Shown: positions 30,301-38,759, counted from the first letter of the stretch. The stretch: 64,000 bases of DNA from Pedobacter polaris (GCF_005116505.1 NZ_SWBR01000002.1:930314-994313), one strand, 5' to 3'. Program-made: numbers and translations. Notes: generated from the sequence alone by a model not told the origin.

Positions 30301-33300
30301 AATATCAGCCTGGGTTAATACATGATAACCTGTAAAAGTATTGTTATTTGATGCACCAACCGCTAATGAAGCAATCGGGCCACCTGTGATGGTCGCATTT
30401 GCATCCGTAATGGTAACATTGGTCAACGTTACGTTACCAGTATTGGTTACCACGAAGGTGTAGTTGATGCGATCTCCAGCATCTACCTTGCCATTTGCGT
30501 TAAAGTCGTTGTATGAACCATCCTTTGCCAAGGTCATCGCCCCTGTCTGTAAGATTGGAGTAACGGTACAGGTTGGACATGCCGGTGTTGGTGGTGTAAC
30601 CGGATAGTTCGGATCGGTTGGCGACAATGGTGTAGGATCGTTAGAAGTAGTGGTTACGTTATTGTTTTTAGGGTCTTTTCCTGTAGCCGTAGCCAGGTTG
30701 AACACACCTCCGTTGTCTATTTCTGCTTGTGTTAAAGTATGGAAGCCAGTGAAAGTACTGTTATCTACCCCAGCAACAGCAAGTGAAACGATTGGACCAC
30801 CAGTAATAGTTGCAGCGGGATCGCTTATGGTAATGTTTGTTACTGGAACCGTGCCCGTATTGGTTACTACAAAAGTGTAGTTAATTCTATCACCAGCATC
30901 TACTTTACCATTTGCATTAAAGTCGTTGTAAATACCTTCTTTAGCTAATGTAATTTTTGGATCGTAAACAGTAATATTCACTGTAATTGGATCTGATTTT
31001 ACACCATCTGGGGTTTCCAAAATGTAAGTATAAGTATCGTTGCCCACATAACCGTTGTTAGGTGTGTAGGTAATAGATTTATCAGGGTTAATGGTAATTG
31101 ATCCATTGGTTGGATTTGTGCCACCTGGAATTACGGTTGTACCTATCCCACTTGGACCATCATTTGCAGTTACCACTGTAGTTGTAGCTGTGTTAATTGG
31201 AGTGATATCTGTATCTGTTACTCCAACAGGTTTAACGCTGATTACAAATGTTTGAGTGGCAGATTGATCTACACCTCCATTTGCTGTACCACCGTTATCT
31301 TGGATATAAACTGTTACCGTTGTTTTACCGTACTGACCAGCAGCTGGAGTGTAGGTTAAAACACCCGTAGAACTTATCGCCGGTTGAGTGGTAAACAAAC
31401 CGTTTTTATCATTTGTAACTACAAAGTTTAGGGTTTGTGAGCTTTCATTTGCAGGCCCACTGCTAATTGTAGTTGCCCAAGGTGTTACAGTTTGAGCAGG
31501 AGAATTAATTGCGATAACTTGATCAGCACCTTTTGTAAATGAAGGGATATCATTTACTGGAGTTATAGCAATAGCTAGTGTACTGGTAGCAGTTCCTCCA
31601 TTTCCGTCAGTAATGTTGTAAGTAATCGAAGGCACTGCACCATTATAATTGGCTACTGGTTGGAAAGCGTAACTTCCATTTGCATTAATTGTAATTGTTC
31701 CTACTCCCGTTATAATTACAGGAGTACCAACAGTTTGGGTACCTGCTATACCAGCTATGCTGTAGTCTGTTACAGTTAAGGTATTTCCTTCTGCATCTGT
31801 ATCATTTACCAATATATCTCCTGTAACACCCGTTGCTCCATCAGCAACAGTCAAATTTGTATCTTCTAATGTAGTATTGGTATTTGCGACCGCAATTGGT
31901 GCGTCGTTTATAGGATTAATCGTTATAGTTAAAGTTGAAGTCGCTGTAGCAGTGCCATCAGTTGCAGTATAGGTAATTACTGGTACTGCTCCATCATAGT
32001 TTGCTGCAGGTACAAAAGTGTAGGCTCCATTCGCGTTGATGGTGATTGTACCAACATTTGCAATTACAACAGGAGTGCCAACAATTTGCGTACCCACAAT
32101 GCCCGCAATGGTATAGCTGGCAACCGTTAAGGTATTGCCGTCTATGTCGGTATCGTTAACCAAGATGTCTCCAGTTACACCAGTAGCACCATCGGCAACA
32201 GTTAGGGTCACATCTTCATTGGTATTACCCGTGTTTGCAACAGCAACTGGTGCATCATTTACTGGCGTTACCGTAATATCTAAAGTTGAGGTAGCGGTAG
32301 CCGTACCATCGGTTGCAGTATAGGTAATCTGTGGAACAGTGCCGTTATAGTTGGCAACCGGAACGAAAGTGTAAGATCCGTTCGCGTTGATGGTAATGGT
32401 ACCAACCGCTGGGATCAGTACAGGTGTAGCAACAGTTTGCGTACCTACAATGCCTGCAATGGTATAGCTGGCAACTGTTAATGTGTTTCCATCAATATCG
32501 CTGTCGTTAACAAGTATATCTCCGGTAACTCCAGCATCGCCATCAACAACAGTCAATGTTATGTCTTCGGCAACAGTATTTGTATTGGCAGTAAGCACTG
32601 GTACATCGTTAACCGGTGTAACCGTAATATCCAAAGTTGAGGTAGCGGTAGCCGTGCCATCAGTTGCCGTATAGGTAATCTGTGGAACAGTGCCATTATA
32701 GTTGGCAACTGGAACGAAAGTGTAAGATCCGTTCGCGTTTATGGTAATGGTACCAACCGCTGGGATCAGTACAGGTGTAGCAACAGTTTGCGTACCTACA
32801 ATGCCTGCAATGGTATAGCTGGCAACTGTTAATGTGTTTCCATCAACATCGGTATCGTTAACCAGGATGTCGCCGGTTACACCTGTAGCTCCATCGGCGA
32901 CCGTTAAGGTTACATCTTCGGCGACCGTATTCGTGTTGGCCGCCAAAACAGGGGTGTCGTTTATAGGGTTAATGGTAATGGTTAGGGTTGCCGTAGCAGT
33001 GGCCGTTCCATCAGTAACCGTATAGGTCATTACTGGAACTGCACCGTTATAGTTAGCCGCCGGCACAAACGTGTAGCTTCCGTCTACGTTAATGGTGATG
33101 GTACTTACGTTGGTAATCACCACAGGAGTGCCTACAGTTTGCGTACCTATAATGCCTGCAATGGTATAGCTGGCAACTGTTAATGTATTGCCTTCAACAT
33201 CGGTATCGTTAACCAAGATATCACCGGTTACACCTGTAGCGCCATCGGTTACTGTTAAGGTTACATCTTCGTTGGTATTGCCCGTATTGTTAACGGCTAC

Positions 33301-36300
33301 TGGTGCATCATTAACAGGGGTTACCGTAATATCTAAAGTTGAAGTCGCTGTAGCGGTGCCATCAGTTGCGGTATAAGTAATTTGAGGAACGTTGCCATTG
33401 TAATTAAGTGCTGGCACGAATGTGTATGAACCATTCGCATTAATGGTAATGGTACCTACGTTGGTAATCACCACTGGTGTACCTACTGTTTCTGTACCCA
33501 CCACACCAAAAATGGTATAGCTAGCTACAGTTAATGTATTGCCATCAACATCGCTATCGTTAACTAGGATGTCTCCTGTTACACCGGTAGCACCATCAGT
33601 TACCGTTAACGTTACATCTTCGGCAACAGTGTTGGTATTGGCAGTCAGCACAGGGGCATCATTAACCGGAGTTACCGTAATATCTAAAGTAGAAGTTGCC
33701 GTAGCCGTGCCATCAGTTGCCGTATAGGTAATTTGTGGAACAGTGCCGTTATAGTTGGCAACTGGAACGAAAGTATAGGAACCATTTGCATTGATGGTAA
33801 TCGTACCAACCGCCGGAATCAGTACAGGTGTAGCAACAGTTTGCGTACCTACAATACCTGCAATGGTATAGCTTGTAATCGTGAGTACATCATTTTCTGG
33901 ATCTGTATCGTTTACCAATAAATCTCCAGTAACGCCTGTAGCACCGTCGGCAACTGTTAAAGTTACATCTTCTGCAACGGTATTTGTATTAGCTACTCCT
34001 GTTGGAGCGCTGTTTGTTGCATTTACTGTTATATTTAAAGTGGTTGTTGTCGTAGCAGTTCCATCACTTAGCGTGTAAGTAATCGTATTAACCGCACCAG
34101 TAAAGTTGGTTACCGGAACGAACGAGTAACTACCGTTTGCGTTGATGGTAATTGTTCCTTGACCAGGAATTAAAAAGCCAGCGCCACCTAACGTTTTGTC
34201 ACCAGCAGAACCTGCAACAGTAAACTTAGTGACAACAAGTGCATCTCCATCAGCATCAGTATCATTTACCAATAAATCCCCGCCTGTTCCTGTTGCACCA
34301 TCAGCCACTGTTAATGTAGTGTTCATATTAGTACTACTTACGTTAGGCACACCAACTGGTGGAGAATTCGGGATGGTAACACCAGTTGGTGATTTTATAT
34401 TATTACACCCTACTCCACTTGGATTTCCATCACATTCTGTATCCACATTGCCAGAAAATGTTGGCGTACTTTCGTCTGTTGCATTTGGATCGGCGATATC
34501 TGCTGGACGCAAGATGGTTGCTCTAGGTGTAAGTGTTGTATTTTTTAAGGCTGCTCCTATTGTTCCTGTAATTACATAAGTAGCTTGGGAACCCGAAGTC
34601 ATGCTTAAAGTAGAAGAAAATTTAGTGGCTGTCGTAGTTGGTGAACTTTCAACAATGGTTCCAGTATTTACGGTTAATACCGCAGAGTTCACTGTAAAGC
34701 CAGTTGGGTATTCTAAACCAAATGTAGCGCCTGTTACATCGCTCACACTTACACCAGCTGTATTTAAGTTCTTAATTACTACAGTATAAGTAACTGTATT
34801 CCCTACAGTTTGGTTAGTTACAGAAGGTGTAATACTGGTAACTTCTAAATCTGCCTGTGCAATGGTAACAGCAATAACTTTTGTTATCTCTGCTCCCGGA
34901 ACAAACGTATAGGTATCAAGCGACTTTTCATTACCATAATCACCTGCTCCCGCACCTGGGTTGGCACCCCATTTATGCCCATTCGCATTACTACTGATAT
35001 TTGATATCCCTAATACAGCTTTTTTAGGGTTAGGTGGAGTACCAGCATTAGATACATTGCTGTCGTCCCAATATACAATATCTCCACCGGCAACAAGATT
35101 ATAAGCACCGTCGGTTGTTAATTGCTCGATAATTAACCCATTTGGATTAATCTCCACATCAATGAATGGGAAATGCACCTCTGCTCCAAATAATTGAACT
35201 TTTACTTGATTCAAAACAGTACCAGGAGGCACTTTGATACCTGGACTGACAGGGTCTGCCACAGACAAGCCTGCAGCTCCGTCCCAAACCACGGTATTGT
35301 TCCCAGCAACTGTGGTACCTGTCAACACCCTATCTATAAAATTCCCACCACCTGGAATTAAAATTTTGTACGTACCATTAACATTTGAATCAAATTTAAT
35401 ATTTGCTCCTTTACTACTAACATTTGAACCAGAATTCTCCACCCCCTCAAAGACGATGTTAGTTACCGTAGGAACTACAACACTAGCTGGTTTTAACCAA
35501 GTAGTTCCCCCATCGGCGAATGTTGCTGTTGCCGGGAGATTGGTATCATCTGGTTTATTATAAAATATCTTATGGGTTATTCCATTAGCATTATCAGCTG
35601 TTCGAGGATCTTTAACAAAAACATTAACCGTAGAGGAATTTAAGCTTTTATAGGTAGGACTACCTGCACCACCAGCGGCACTAGTAAAACCCTTACTGTT
35701 AACGAAAAATGTGTAAGCTGCTCCATTTAAACCATTTTCGTTTACCAAATAGGCATATCCATCTTTTGTTAATACATAATGCTTTCCATAAAAACCTTCC
35801 CCAGCGTTCCATGTTTGAGGTAACATCAGATTCAAAACATTTGAATAAATTCTCCCTGTTACAGGGGTTGTGGTAACAGCATTTGCAAATACAGATACAT
35901 CCCATGCAGATACTGAAGCATTTGTTGCTTGAGCCCAATTCGCATCAGCATCAATAGTTACAGGGCTTGTAGACACACCAGCACTGGGAGATATAAATTC
36001 TATCTTCCAAACTCCCTCTTGGGCTGCACTAGCAACTCTTTCAAAAGGGGCATATCCAATTCTTGAACCAGCCAATTCAGACGCACGGTTAGTGGCCATT
36101 GCCGCTAACCCAGCTGCAGGTACATTCACTGCATGGTTATAAATACGACCAATATCAGTATTTGTTGAGGTATATACGGTACCATCTGGAGCAGTAAGCC
36201 TAATGCGTCCATTACTTACGTTTTGTGCACTAGAGGCGGCTGCTATTGTTTCTCCATTTTTAACATAAGCGTAATGAGCGCCTTCTGTTAAAAATGGGTA

Positions 36301-36477
36301 ACTATTTGCGGAAATAAATCCCCCTGGATAAGTAGTCGTACTTACTAAGAAAGCTCTATTTCCTGAAACACCCGAAGGATAAAAATCTTTAGATCCTTCA
36401 GCAAAAACCGGAGTTGCAAAAATCATCCCAATTAGGATAATAAATAAAAGTAGAATGCGTTTGTAAAATAGTTTCAT
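24361..36477 (-). CDS. giant repeat adhesin with type B T9SS (gliding-type) C-terminal domain
   Basis: A 4038-residue surface protein from ATG 36477. The signal peptide (MKLFYKRILLLFIILI.., cut after VFA) is followed by a ~690-residue N-terminal region with a long bacterial Ig/DUF11-like part. Eight tandem ~117-residue cadherin/VCBS-like units follow (VTGDILVND..D repeats), then a distinct ~115-residue domain and an Ig-like one. Next come 13 tandem ~140-residue DUF11-like units, each with an acidic DxNxxGxxxxGDR loop and a Pro-rich linker holding CPTC, a diverged 14th unit and two Big_9-like domains (PAHGTVKVNADGTVTYTP and similar). The last ~85 residues are the sorting domain (ITPDGDGKNDYF, FYNRWGNQVY, GTYYYTIRL). 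The longer frame from 36513 is rejected because a -7 promoter box overlaps it. Exported with the SprF-type partner downstream. Confidence 0.93.
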   Translation of the reverse strand: MKLFYKRILLLFIILIGMIFATPVFAEGSKDFYPSGVSGNRAFLVSTTTYPGGFISANSYPFLTEGAHYAYVKNGETIAAASSAQNVSNGRIRLTAPDGTVYTSTNTDIGRIYNHAVNVPAAGLAAMATNRASELAGSRIGYAPFERVASAAQEGVWKIEFISPSAGVSTSPVTIDADANWAQATNASVSAWDVSVFANAVTTTPVTGRIYSNVLNLMLPQTWNAGEGFYGKHYVLTKDGYAYLVNENGLNGAAYTFFVNSKGFTSAAGGAGSPTYKSLNSSTVNVFVKDPRTADNANGITHKIFYNKPDDTNLPATATFADGGTTWLKPASVVVPTVTNIVFEGVENSGSNVSSKGANIKFDSNVNGTYKILIPGGGNFIDRVLTGTTVAGNNTVVWDGAAGLSVADPVSPGIKVPPGTVLNQVKVQLFGAEVHFPFIDVEINPNGLIIEQLTTDGAYNLVAGGDIVYWDDSNVSNAGTPPNPKKAVLGISNISSNANGHKWGANPGAGAGDYGNEKSLDTYTFVPGAEITKVIAVTIAQADLEVTSITPSVTNQTVGNTVTYTVVIKNLNTAGVSVSDVTGATFGLEYPTGFTVNSAVLTVNTGTIVESSPTTTATKFSSTLSMTSGSQATYVITGTIGAALKNTTLTPRATILRPADIADPNATDESTPTFSGNVDTECDGNPSGVGCNNIKSPTGVTIPNSPPVGVPNVSSTNMNTTLTVADGATGTGGDLLVNDTDADGDALVVTKFTVAGSAGDKTLGGAGFLIPGQGTITINANGSYSFVPVTNFTGAVNTITYTLSDGTATTTTTLNITVNATNSAPTGVANTNTVAEDVTLTVADGATGVTGDLLVNDTDPENDVLTITSYTIAGIVGTQTVATPVLIPAVGTITINANGSYTFVPVANYNGTVPQITYTATDGTATATSTLDITVTPVNDAPVLTANTNTVAEDVTLTVTDGATGVTGDILVNDSDVDGNTLTVASYTIFGVVGTETVGTPVVITNVGTITINANGSYTFVPALNYNGNVPQITYTATDGTATATSTLDITVTPVNDAPVAVNNTGNTNEDVTLTVTDGATGVTGDILVNDTDVEGNTLTVASYTIAGIIGTQTVGTPVVITNVSTITINVDGSYTFVPAANYNGAVPVMTYTVTDGTATATATLTITINPINDTPVLAANTNTVAEDVTLTVADGATGVTGDILVNDTDVDGNTLTVASYTIAGIVGTQTVATPVLIPAVGTITINANGSYTFVPVANYNGTVPQITYTATDGTATATSTLDITVTPVNDVPVLTANTNTVAEDITLTVVDGDAGVTGDILVNDSDIDGNTLTVASYTIAGIVGTQTVATPVLIPAVGTITINANGSYTFVPVANYNGTVPQITYTATDGTATATSTLDITVTPVNDAPVAVANTGNTNEDVTLTVADGATGVTGDILVNDTDIDGNTLTVASYTIAGIVGTQIVGTPVVIANVGTITINANGAYTFVPAANYDGAVPVITYTATDGTATATSTLTITINPINDAPIAVANTNTTLEDTNLTVADGATGVTGDILVNDTDAEGNTLTVTDYSIAGIAGTQTVGTPVIITGVGTITINANGSYAFQPVANYNGAVPSITYNITDGNGGTATSTLAIAITPVNDIPSFTKGADQVIAINSPAQTVTPWATTISSGPANESSQTLNFVVTNDKNGLFTTQPAISSTGVLTYTPAAGQYGKTTVTVYIQDNGGTANGGVDQSATQTFVISVKPVGVTDTDITPINTATTTVVTANDGPSGIGTTVIPGGTNPTNGSITINPDKSITYTPNNGYVGNDTYTYILETPDGVKSDPITVNITVYDPKITLAKEGIYNDFNANGKVDAGDRINYTFVVTNTGTVPVTNITISDPAATITGGPIVSLAVAGVDNSTFTGFHTLTQAEIDNGGVFNLATATGKDPKNNNVTTTSNDPTPLSPTDPNYPVTPPTPACPTCTVTPILQTGAMTLAKDGSYNDFNANGKVDAGDRINYTFVVTNTGNVTLTNVTITDANATITGGPIASLAVGASNNNTFTGYHVLTQADIDNSGVYNLATAKAKDPKGKDITTTSNDPTPLDPTDPNYPVTPPTPACPTCTITPIVQTGSMSLAKDGSYNDFNANGKVDAGDRINYTFVVTNTGNVTLTNVTITDANATITGGPIASLAVGASNNNTFTGFHTLTQSEIDNGGVYNLATATGKDPKDKTITTTSNDPTPLDPTDPNYPVTPPTPACPTCTITPIVQTPSLALIKDGSYNDFNANGKVDAGDRINYTFVVTNTGNVTLTNVMVTDPSATITGGPIVSLASGAVNSNTFIGYHVLTQAEIDNGGVFNLATATGKDPKNNNVTTTSNDPTPLSPTDPNYPVTPPTPACPTCTVTPIVQTGAMTLAKDGSYNDFNANGKVDAGDRINYTFVVTNTGNVTLTNVTITDANATITGGPIASLAVGASNNNTFTGFHTLTQSEIDNGGVYNLATATGKDPKDKTITTTSNDPTPLDPTDPNYPVTPPTPACPTCTITPIVQTGALTLAKDGSYNDFNANGKVDAGDRINYTFVVTNTGNVTLTNVMVTDPAATITGGPIASLAVGASNNNTFTGFHTLTQSEIDNGGVYNLATATGKDPKDKTITTTSNDPTPLDPTDPNYPVTPPTPACPTCTITPIVQTGSMSLTKEGVYSDVNGDGKVNVGDRINYTFVVTNTGNVTLTNVMVTDPAATITGGPIASLVVGAVDNSTFTGYHVLTQADIDNSGVYNLATATGKDPKDKTITTTSNDPTPLDPTDPNYPVTPPTPACPTCTITPIVQTGAMTLAKDGSYNDFNANGKVDAGDRINYTFVVTNTGNVTLTNVMVTDPAATITGGPIASLAVGAIDNSTFTGYHVLTQADIDNSGVYNLATATGKDPKDKTITTTSNDPTPLDPTDPNYPVTPPTPACPTCTITPIVQTGSMSLAKEGVYSDANGDGKVNVGDRINYTFVVTNTGNTTLTNVMVTDPAATITGGPIASLAVGAVDNSTFTGYHVLTQADIDNSGVYNLATAKAKDPKGKDITTTSNDPTPLDPTDPNYPVTPPTPACPTCTITPIVQTGAMTLAKDGSYNDFNANGKVDAGDRINYTFVVTNTGNVTLTNVNVSDVNAIITGGPIATLAVGATDNTTFTGYHVLTAAELDNGGVFNTATATGKDPKDKTITTTSNDPTPLDPTDPNYPVTPPTPACPTCTVTPIVQTGSMSLAKEGVYNDFNADGRVNVGDRINYTFVVTNTGNTTLTNITVTDPSAVITGGPLATLAAGASNNSTFTAYHILTQADIDNGGVFNVATAKGKDPRGKDITTTSIDPTPLNPTDPNYPVTPPTPACPTCTVTPVPQIGSMSIAKEGTYSDTNGDGKVNIGDRINYTFVVANTGNVTLTNITVTDANAVVNGGPLTTLAVGASNNTTFTAYHILTQADMDNGGVFNSAVAKGKDPKNKDITTTSNDPTPLNPTDPNYPITPPIPVCPTCTVTPIVQTGSMTLLKDGVYNDTNGDGKVNVGDRINYTFRVTNTGNVTLTNITIADANATINGGPLASLAVGASNSTTFTGYHVLTQGDIDNKGVFNTATATGKDPRNQTITVNSTDPTPVVPGAPEYPINPPTPACPTCTVTPIVQIGSIALVKTVTNTGTGAGGNFVLGDAIQYTFTITNTGNVTLSGITLTDVKLGTGTIAIPGTLAPNATATIVRTYTVIASDIAAGNVTNTAVVNAKDPANNPITDVSGSTTTNNTPTVTSLAKPPVANNDAATTRQNDPVTVTVVTNDVPGSTPIAPATVVITVQPAHGTVKVNADGTVTYTPNPGYVGTDTFTYTVKDANGQTSNPAVVNLTVVPSNPKATNDAAKTTFNTPVTIPVILNDVKDGADFDPATIEIIGQPQHGTIKINADGTITYTPKDGYTGTETFTYRVKDKYGNWTNAATVTVLVEGTFIPNVITPDGDGKNDYFVIVGLPNYDRVEVEFYNRWGNQVYINNNYKNDWNGERLNEGTYYYTIRLRKGNTVSVQKGWVLIKR
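25530..30963 (-). repeat. 13 tandem ~420-bp units in the adhesin gene (DUF11-like domains)
   Basis: Period about 420 bp (140 codons). Units share long identical stretches at the DNA level; the phrase ACCTTGCCATTTGC or a close variant recurs about every 420 bases. Two unit types alternate: one with NDFNANGKVDAGDR and one with SDxNGDGKVNVGDR. The high identity points to recent duplication or gene conversion. Assembly collapse is a risk here. Confidence 0.9.
31550..34370 (-). repeat. eight tandem ~351-bp units in the adhesin gene (cadherin/VCBS-like)
   Basis: Period about 351 bp (117 codons). Each unit carries DGATGVTGDILVND(T/S)D and GTITINANGSYTFVP, typical of VCBS/cadherin-like repeats that often bind calcium between domains. 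Strong DNA identity between units. Confidence 0.88.
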
Positions 36478-36510
36478 ACTCGACAGCGTTTTATTCGTAA
36501 TTAAACGCCG

Positions 36511-36518
36511 CAAATGTA
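36511..36518 (-). promoter_or_regulatory. -7 box of the adhesin operon promoter
   Basis: On the minus strand this reads TACATTTG, a perfect TAnnTTTG. No good -33 TTTG is present at 19-21 bases (TTTA at 20). A transcript starting near 36504 would have a ~27-base leader to ATG 36477. Confidence 0.5.
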
Positions 36519-36542
36519 CTTTTGCAAATCAGCGAAAATAAA

Positions 36543-36579
36543 TCAACCCTGTGGGGAGTAGTCCTTCCCACAGGGTTGA
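36543..36579. other. perfect 13-bp inverted repeat upstream of the adhesin promoter
   Basis: TCAACCCTGTGGG (36543-36555) pairs with CCCACAGGGTTGA (36567-36579), 11-base loop. It lies just behind the -7 box of the adhesin gene. Neither side has a clear T-run, so it may be a terminator-like insulator or a binding site. Confidence 0.5.
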
Positions 36580-37044
36580 ATAGAATAAATAAAACCCTTT
36601 TTAATCAAGAAACTGTGAAATAGAGCTGAAAACGCTAATACCCCCTTTTAGACGTGATAGGATTAGATAACCTTCGTTGAATAATGGTATCTCTACAATT
36701 ATAAATGAAAACTAATGTCAATAGTATCAAAAATCTGTTCTGAAGCTGACTAATATCAATGGTGAATAAATTATGCTAATAAAGAAGCAATGCAGTCTTG
36801 TGAAATAATCTATACCCTTTTATATGGAGTTACCGATAGTAACTTCATCTTGTTAACCAAGAGTTCATACACCATTCTAAATATCCAGTATGAATATAAA
36901 CGCTATTAAATTGATTTTTCAAGATTGTCGTTGAGCACCAATAAATAATTGATGAAACATGGTATTTAGAAGATAAGAGATTAAAGCTTAGCACAAACTA
37001 CCCAACCGTCATTGCTGCTATTTTAATTGCTGTATCTAACTAGT

Positions 37045-37293
37045 TTGTCATGCTGAGCCTGTCGAAGCACTTTTTTAGTTAAAACGCCACCGCTCAGCCT
37101 TGCCTCGGCTCATGGGCGCCGAAGCCCTTAGTCCTTTTTTTCTTGATGAAAAAAGTACCAAAAACATCAAGAAAGAACGATGCTTCCACCCACAGGCTCC
37201 CGCGTGGCCCGCCGTTCTTTCGGCCCTACGCTCTTGGTGCAGTGGGGAATAGGGATATTTAGTGCTTTAGTTTAGTGTCATGACTCTGCTCCT
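37045..37293. repeat. dispersed ~250-bp structured element, copy A
   Basis: Starts TTGTCATGCTGAGCCTGTCG and ends near GTGTCATGACTCTGCTCC. It contains a stem CTTGATG/CATCAAG and a following larger stem AAAGAACG/CGTTCTTT. Near-identical to copy B (37590-37834) and similar to copy C (42434-42680). Confidence 0.8.
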
Positions 37294-37589
37294 AAAATAA
37301 CTGTGGGTTAAGCCCATAGCCTGCTGTTTATTGCATCAACTTTCCCTTCTTCCAACATTGATAGCACGCAGGGGCTTATCCAGCAACGGAGAAAAAACTG
37401 GCAAATGAAGGCATTGAGGGTGGAAAAAGGCATAGCTGTTTTGCCCTTCAGCAAAACCGTAGCCTGTGTTTGCAAGTTTTGTGAGAGGGCTAGAGCGCAA
37501 GGTTGCCTAGGAGAAGCCAAAAGGGTTTGCCTTCTTTGCCCTTCAAAGAAGGTTGCCTCGCGGCAAAGAGCGTTAGAGTTGTTATTTAG

Positions 37590-37834
37590 TTGTCATGCTG
37601 AGCCTGTCGAAGTCTCCTTTAGTTAAATGGCTACGCACAACCTTGCCTCGGCTCATGGGCGCCGAAAGCCCTAGTCCTTTTTTTCTTGATGAAAAAAGTA
37701 CCAAAAACATCAAGAAAGAACGATGCTTCCACGCACAGGCCTACGCATGGCCCGCCGTTCTTTCATCCCTACGCTCTTGGCAGTGGGGAATAGGAATGTT
37801 TTAGTGCTTAGTTTAAGTGTCATGACTCTGCTCC
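37590..37834. repeat. dispersed ~250-bp structured element, copy B
   Basis: Same start, internal stems and end as copy A, with scattered base changes (for example TTCCACGCACAGGCC for TTCCACCCACAGGCT). Same orientation as copies A and C. Confidence 0.8.
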
Positions 37835-37949
37835 CCCTCCCTTACCGTTATCTCGACCTTGGGAGATATCTATTCCTATGTATCGTCAAAATTCAATTAA
37901 CTGAGTTCATCATAGTAACAAATACGACAATTTTCATTCTAAAAAGAGG

Positions 37950-38759
37950 ATGGAAAAATTAAATTCAGGTGAGTTCTTTGGTATAACCAATCAAAGGCTA
38001 GATACAGATGGACTTATTCTCACCAATACCGCCTATACCCACGATTATGTGGACTGGCATCATCATGAGAATGCTTATTTTACCTTTATCCTATCTGGAA
38101 AGGTAATTGAAGGTAGCAAAAAAGGCAAGGTTAACCTCTCTGCAGGCAGTCTTTTATTTCACAATGCTCAAGAATCTCATTACAATATCAAACCAAAAGG
38201 AAATACCTACGGCATGCACCTAGAGCTAGAACCACGTTGGATGGATGAAATCTATGCTACGGTGAAAGGGAAAGAAGGAAGTTTTGAAGTTTCTTGTCAT
38301 CAAACCAAAATCATATTCTACAAAATACTAAAGGAGAGCAGAATGGCCGATGACACGGTAGAACTTGGAATTCAGCACTTGGTGATAGAGGCAATGGCTT
38401 CACTTTTCCCTGAGCAATCAGGCTCTAATTTCTACCCTTCTTGGATTAAACGCGTAACAGAACTTCTACAAGATAATTATCTTTCTAAGCTAGACCTTAA
38501 AGCAATAGCCGAGGTAGCTGGCGTTCACCCAGTTCATCTTTCGAGATCGTTCAGTAAATATCTTGGATGCACTATGGCCGAGTACATTCGTAGGCTAAAG
38601 GTTGAGCGGGCGCTTTCCCAGCTTTCTGCTCCGGGTACTTCGCTCAGTTCTATTGCCTACCAGTTTGGTTTTGCTGACCAAAGTCATATGATCAGGTGTT
38701 TTAAAGAAATTAGCGGAGACACGCCACTATTCTTTCGTAAATTAATAAATTCTTTATAA
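37950..38759 (+). CDS. AraC-family transcriptional regulator with cupin sensor domain
   Basis: A 269-residue soluble regulator. The first ~150 residues form a cupin-like sensor barrel (DWHHHENAYFTFILSG, LSAGSLLFHNAQESHY). The C-terminal ~100 residues are the AraC DNA-binding domain with KLDLKAIAEVAGVHPVHLSRSF and LSSIAYQFGFADQSHMIRCF, ending SGDTPLFFRKL. The ATG at 37950 follows an AAAAAGAGG stretch. The serine hydrolase gene starts 61 bases downstream on the same strand, so the regulator may be co-transcribed with it or control it (inference). Confidence 0.9.
   Translation: MEKLNSGEFFGITNQRLDTDGLILTNTAYTHDYVDWHHHENAYFTFILSGKVIEGSKKGKVNLSAGSLLFHNAQESHYNIKPKGNTYGMHLELEPRWMDEIYATVKGKEGSFEVSCHQTKIIFYKILKESRMADDTVELGIQHLVIEAMASLFPEQSGSNFYPSWIKRVTELLQDNYLSKLDLKAIAEVAGVHPVHLSRSFSKYLGCTMAEYIRRLKVERALSQLSAPGTSLSSIAYQFGFADQSHMIRCFKEISGDTPLFFRKLINSL

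Larger units (their letters stand above)
36580..37949. other. 1.37-kb gene-free, repeat-rich gap
   Basis: It holds two copies of a ~250-bp dispersed element (37045-37293 and 37590-37834) separated by ~300 bases. The stretch 37300-37580 has open frames on both strands (about 70 codons each) but no recognisable protein features; the frames look like by-products of GC-richer repeat DNA. Confidence 0.55.

Noticed and set aside
25530..34370. Regular direct repeats considered as a CRISPR array
   Set aside because: The units are 351-420 bp, translate in one frame without stops and belong to one giant protein; there are no short repeats with unique spacers.
24388..35563. Many plus-strand open frames of 60-130 codons opposite the adhesin gene, several spaced every ~351 bp
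   Set aside because: They are shadows of the repeat units on the other strand: same period, Val/Thr/Ser-rich low-complexity products and no start or promoter signals.
36478..36513. Longer start for the adhesin at 36513
   Set aside because: A -7 promoter box (36511-36518) overlaps it, and the signal peptide begins correctly at ATG 36477.
37308..37626. Open frames of about 70 codons on both strands between element copies A and B
   Set aside because: No recognisable domain, overlapping frames on both strands and GC-richer repeat DNA around them; no convincing gene.
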